DNA from: Deltaproteobacteria bacterium
Lineage (GTDB): Bacteria; Desulfobacterota; DSM-4660; Desulfatiglandales; HGW-15
DNA length: 7,685 nt
Reading direction: 5' to 3'
Assembly (NCBI GenBank): GCA_030671095.1
Contig: DAOVAK010000112.1
Span: 1 to 7,685 of the forward strand
Shown: positions 5,382-7,685 of the stretch, piece by piece
How positions within the stretch are numbered: position 1 is the stretch's first letter
How the letters are laid out: each line of letters begins with the position of its first letter
Made by a program: the position numbers and the translations under genes
The notes under the pieces: generated by a model
Told to the model about the DNA's origin: nothing
What the model saw: only the letters and a program-made list of their open reading frames with translations
Database searches by the model: none

Positions 5382-7181
5382 ATGCGTGAGAATGAAGTCA
5401 CAAGAATCGATTCTCTAGGAGACTGGAAACGAACCCATGACTGCGGCGGCCTGAGGTCAGAAGACGTGGGCCAAGACGTGACGTTAATGGGATGGGTGAA
5501 CAGCAGAAGAGACCTGGGAAACCTCATCTTCATCGATCTCAGGGATAGGGAAGGGATTACCCAGATTGTGTTTGATCCTCAGGTGAATGAAGAGAGTCAT
5601 GGGCGGGCCCATATCTTGAGAAATGAGTGGGTTTTGGCCGTGAAAGGAGAGGTGACCCCCAGGCTCGACGGACAAGAAAACCCGAGTCTTCCCACCGGCG
5701 CTATTGAGGTGAAAGTGGAGGATCTCAAGATATTGAATAGGACAGAGACTCCGCCCTATCAAGTGGATGGAATGGTGGATGCCTCCGAAACCTTGAGATT
5801 AAAATATCGTTACCTGGAACTCAGGAGACAGAGGATATTCCAGAACTTCTACATGCGCCACCGTATCGCTTCCTGTATCAGGGCGTATCTAAACAGAGAA
5901 GGTTTTTTAGAGGTGGAAACCCCTTTTCTGTCTAAGAGTACGCCTGAAGGGGCCCGGGACTATCTCGTACCCAGCAGAGTGAACAAAGGGCAATTTTACG
6001 CATTACCCCAGTCCCCTCAGCTCTTTAAGCAACTCCTCATGATCGCCGGATTTGACCGGTATTACCAGATCGTCAGATGCTTTCGGGATGAGGACTTGCG
6101 GGCGGACCGTCAGCCCGAATTTACCCAAGTGGATCTGGAGATGTCTTTCACGGATGAAGAGGGTGTGATGGGTGTCATTGAGGGGATGATGCGAGAAGTT
6201 TTCCAGAAAGTTTTGGACAAAAAGGTGGCCACAGCTCTTCCACGCCTGGATTACCAGGAGGCGATGGACCGGTTTGGGACAGATAAACCGGATATCCGCT
6301 TTGGAATGGAACTCAAAGATATCTCAGATCTTGTAAGCGATTCAGATTTCCAGGCCTTCAACGAGGTGGTAGGGAAGGGTGGCGTGGTAAAGGCGATCAA
6401 TGCGGAACAGGGGGCTTCTGCATTTTCAAGAAAGGTTCTGGATGAATTGTCTCAACGGGTGATGGAGTGGGGAGCCAAGGGTTTGGCGACCATCAAGATA
6501 ACTGATGAGGGCTGGCAGTCATCCCTAAAGAAGTTTTTCAAGGATAAAGAGAAAGAGGCCATAAATAAAAGACTCGATGCCAGACCAGGTGACCTCCTGC
6601 TCATGGTGGCCGACACTTCCGGGGTCGCCAATGAATCCCTTGGGCTACTCAGGCTGGATGTGGCGCGAAGAATGAATCTGATAAAGGAGGGGGAATACGC
6701 CTTTCTTTGGGTCACCAAATTTCCTCTGCTGGAGTACAACGAAGCGGAAAAGAGGCTTGAAGCGGTACACCACCCCTTTACGGCCCCAATGGATGAGGAT
6801 CTCCACTTGCTCGATGAAGCGCCTGAAAAGATGAGAGCCAGGTCTTATGATCTGGTCCTAAATGGGGCTGAAATAGGCGGTGGAAGCGTTAGGATACATG
6901 ACCTATCCATGCAGGAAAAGATGTTTGAGAGTCTGGGGATTTCTCGGGAAGAGGCGGAGTTGAAATTCGGCTTTTTCCTGGAAGCCTTAAGGTATGGAGC
7001 GCCTCCCCATGCAGGCATAGCCCTTGGTTTTGACCGTCTGGTGGCCATTATGACCGGTGTTGAGTCCATCAGGGAGGTGATCGCCTTTCCAAAGACCCAG
7101 CGTGCCACCTGCCCCCTGACTGACGCGCCATCCCCGGTTGACGAGCGACAGCTCGACGAATTGGGAATCACCCTGACCTAA
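5382..7181 (+). CDS. aspS: Aspartyl-tRNA synthetase (bacterial type)
   Basis: A 599-residue class IIb synthetase that charges tRNA(Asp). The N-terminal OB-fold anticodon domain (about 30-120, GWVNSRRDLGNLIFIDLRDREG), the catalytic core with TPEGARDYLVPSRV (187-200), motif 2 FRDEDLRADRQPEF (234-247), the bacterial GAD insertion (about 300-430) and motif 3 GIALGFDRLVAIMTGVESIR (545-564) with FPKTQRA are all present, matching the usual length of about 590. Leu45 stands where tRNA(Asn)-accepting enzymes usually have His, which suggests a discriminating enzyme, but Gly97 stands where E. coli has Lys, as in non-discriminating enzymes; specificity is therefore open. The ATG has only a weak GAAGG upstream, so translation is probably coupled to hisS, four bases before. 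About ten N-terminal residues precede the conserved LGDWKRTH. Confidence 0.97.
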   Translation: MRENEVTRIDSLGDWKRTHDCGGLRSEDVGQDVTLMGWVNSRRDLGNLIFIDLRDREGITQIVFDPQVNEESHGRAHILRNEWVLAVKGEVTPRLDGQENPSLPTGAIEVKVEDLKILNRTETPPYQVDGMVDASETLRLKYRYLELRRQRIFQNFYMRHRIASCIRAYLNREGFLEVETPFLSKSTPEGARDYLVPSRVNKGQFYALPQSPQLFKQLLMIAGFDRYYQIVRCFRDEDLRADRQPEFTQVDLEMSFTDEEGVMGVIEGMMREVFQKVLDKKVATALPRLDYQEAMDRFGTDKPDIRFGMELKDISDLVSDSDFQAFNEVVGKGGVVKAINAEQGASAFSRKVLDELSQRVMEWGAKGLATIKITDEGWQSSLKKFFKDKEKEAINKRLDARPGDLLLMVADTSGVANESLGLLRLDVARRMNLIKEGEYAFLWVTKFPLLEYNEAEKRLEAVHHPFTAPMDEDLHLLDEAPEKMRARSYDLVLNGAEIGGGSVRIHDLSMQEKMFESLGISREEAELKFGFFLEALRYGAPPHAGIALGFDRLVAIMTGVESIREVIAFPKTQRATCPLTDAPSPVDERQLDELGITLT

Positions 7182-7224
7182 CACCTCGCCGAAATCTTAT
7201 CCCCTCCCCATACTTGACATCTCC

Positions 7225-7255
7225 GAAATATTGCTTACTTTTTGTGAAATATTTC
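7225..7255. repeat. GAAATATT direct repeat, 21-base period
   Basis: GAAATATT occurs at 7225-7232 and again at 7246-7253, where it extends to the self-complementary GAAATATTTC (7246-7255). The 21-base offset is two turns of the DNA helix, so two bound proteins would face the same side, directly upstream of the TTGACA at 7258. This is a plausible activator or repressor site for the last gene. The repeat is seen; the regulator is unknown. Confidence 0.35.
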
Positions 7256-7257
7256 TC

Positions 7258-7288
7258 TTGACAATGAAGATTGCGTGAGGCATAGAAT
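7258..7288 (+). promoter_or_regulatory. Probable sigma-70-type promoter of the PxxKW gene
   Basis: An exact TTGACA (7258-7263) is followed by TAGAAT (7283-7288), five of six matches to the -10 consensus but at a long 19-base spacing; CATAGA at 17 bases is a poorer alternative. Transcription would start a few bases later, at or inside the left arm of the GC-rich hairpin. A second exact TTGACA at 7214-7219 has no good -10 partner (TACTTT at 16 bases). Confidence 0.4.
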
Positions 7289-7294
7289 GGATTC

Positions 7295-7360
7295 ACGCCC
7301 CCGCCCAATGCCTCCGCTGAGGCCTATGCCTCGGAGAGGGGAGGGATTGGGCGGGGGCGT
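7295..7360. repeat. GC-rich intergenic hairpin repeat, copy 2
   Basis: ACGCCCCCGCCCAAT (7295-7309) and its exact complement (7346-7360) form a 15-bp stem around an inner hairpin, GAGGC-CTAT-GCCTC (7319-7332). The inner part contains GAGGCCTATG (7319-7328), identical to 3803-3812 in the hairpin before hisS; the outer arms differ. No T-run follows (TGATTTG), so termination is not obvious. It lies 38 bases before the last gene and would be in its 5' untranslated RNA if the promoter upstream is real, which would make a very stable leader hairpin. Confidence 0.6.
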
Positions 7361-7398
7361 TGATTTGTCCATAATATTGAAGAAAGGATGTGATAACC

Positions 7399-7677
7399 AT
7401 GGTTTGTGCAACGGTAAAAGAGGGCATTGATTGCTTTTTTATGAGCCAGCAGGGGTGTCAGTTTAACGGAGGTAACTGCCACCCGATTATCGAGGAATGT
7501 GAAGGTTGCCAAAAAGCCAAAGAGTTCCCAACCGGCAAGTACTGCTTAAACTTTCCTGACCCGATAATCAAGTGGCGGGTCGGAACCTGCAGCATGGCCA
7601 CCCACTTGCAGGCCACTAAAGCAAAGGGTAACGGAAAATTGAATCCCTTGAAGGCCTCAAAGCGAAAGGCCCGCTAA
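7399..7677 (+). CDS. PxxKW family cysteine-rich small protein
   Basis: A 92-residue protein with eight cysteines (3, 12, 20, 27, 34, 37, 49, 64), including one C-x-x-C (34-37), and the motif P55-I-I-K-W59 that gives its name to the PxxKW cysteine-rich family, which I recall from deltaproteobacterial genomes. The function is unknown; the cysteine spacing suggests metal or iron-sulfur binding. There is no signal peptide or membrane segment, so it should be cytoplasmic. The tail from about residue 70 is lysine- and arginine-rich and looks disordered. The ATG at 7399 is preferred over an in-frame GTG at 7390 because AAAGGA (7383-7388) stands ten bases before the ATG but only one before the GTG. 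It appears to have its own promoter behind aspS rather than belonging to the hisS-aspS unit. Confidence 0.85.
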   Translation: MVCATVKEGIDCFFMSQQGCQFNGGNCHPIIEECEGCQKAKEFPTGKYCLNFPDPIIKWRVGTCSMATHLQATKAKGNGKLNPLKASKRKAR

Positions 7678-7685
7678 GAATTTTC

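Larger units (their letters stand above)
7182..7398. other. 217-base spacer between aspS and the PxxKW gene
   Basis: This spacer holds two TTGACA boxes, a duplicated GAAATATT, and a GC-rich hairpin, listed separately. I see no intrinsic terminator with a T-run directly after aspS, so the hisS-aspS transcript may read into the GC-rich hairpin. No open frame of note starts here before the final gene. Confidence 0.5.

Noticed and set aside
1..7685. CRISPR array, tRNA or rRNA genes, insertion sequences, phage or defence genes.
   Set aside because: No regularly spaced repeats, no tRNA cloverleaf, no transposase or integrase and no defence-type domain were seen on either strand.

Overview
The window looks like chromosomal DNA of an anaerobic deltaproteobacterium in the broad sense (Desulfobacterota). 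The grounds are indirect: a small cysteine-rich protein carrying a P-x-x-K-W motif, an ArsA-type ATPase with an Hsp20-like tail, a membrane class III cyclase with a GDEIEAVFG catalytic segment, and a hisS-aspS pair. Base composition is moderate and all convincing genes lie on the + strand. This placement is an inference from gene content, not a database result.

Left part (1-3693). A 287-base non-coding lead with several small palindromes precedes a six-helix membrane protein with HAMP and class III nucleotide cyclase domains. It is followed by a small DUF2007-type protein, then a single-half ArsA/GET3-type ATPase, whose last 20 bases overlap an unrecognised 75-residue gene. Close spacing suggests one transcript for signalling and ATPase genes. 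The cyclase keeps its metal and transition-state residues but lacks the usual purine-selecting Lys and Thr/Asp.

Middle (3694-4123). This 430-base spacer holds an 18-codon open frame joined to the upstream gene by a GTGA overlap, a long GC-rich hairpin, a stretch with no recognisable content, an intrinsic terminator, a repeated 10-mer around a possible -35 box, a perfect 10-bp inverted repeat, and a hairpin that covers the hisS ribosome binding site and the first base of its TTG start codon.

Right part (4124-7685). hisS and aspS, separated by 4 bases, encode histidyl- and aspartyl-tRNA synthetases and almost certainly form one translation-related transcription unit. The following 217-base spacer has two exact TTGACA boxes, a GAAATATT direct repeat with 21-base period, and a second GC-rich hairpin that shares the 10-mer GAGGCCTATG with the first. 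It leads into the 92-residue, eight-cysteine PxxKW protein that ends the window.

Most of the window is ordinary housekeeping and signalling content. The parts most worth a second look are the hisS leader with its masked start, the pair of GC-rich hairpin repeats, the cyclase with altered specificity positions, and the ArsA-like ATPase with its overlapping small partner gene.
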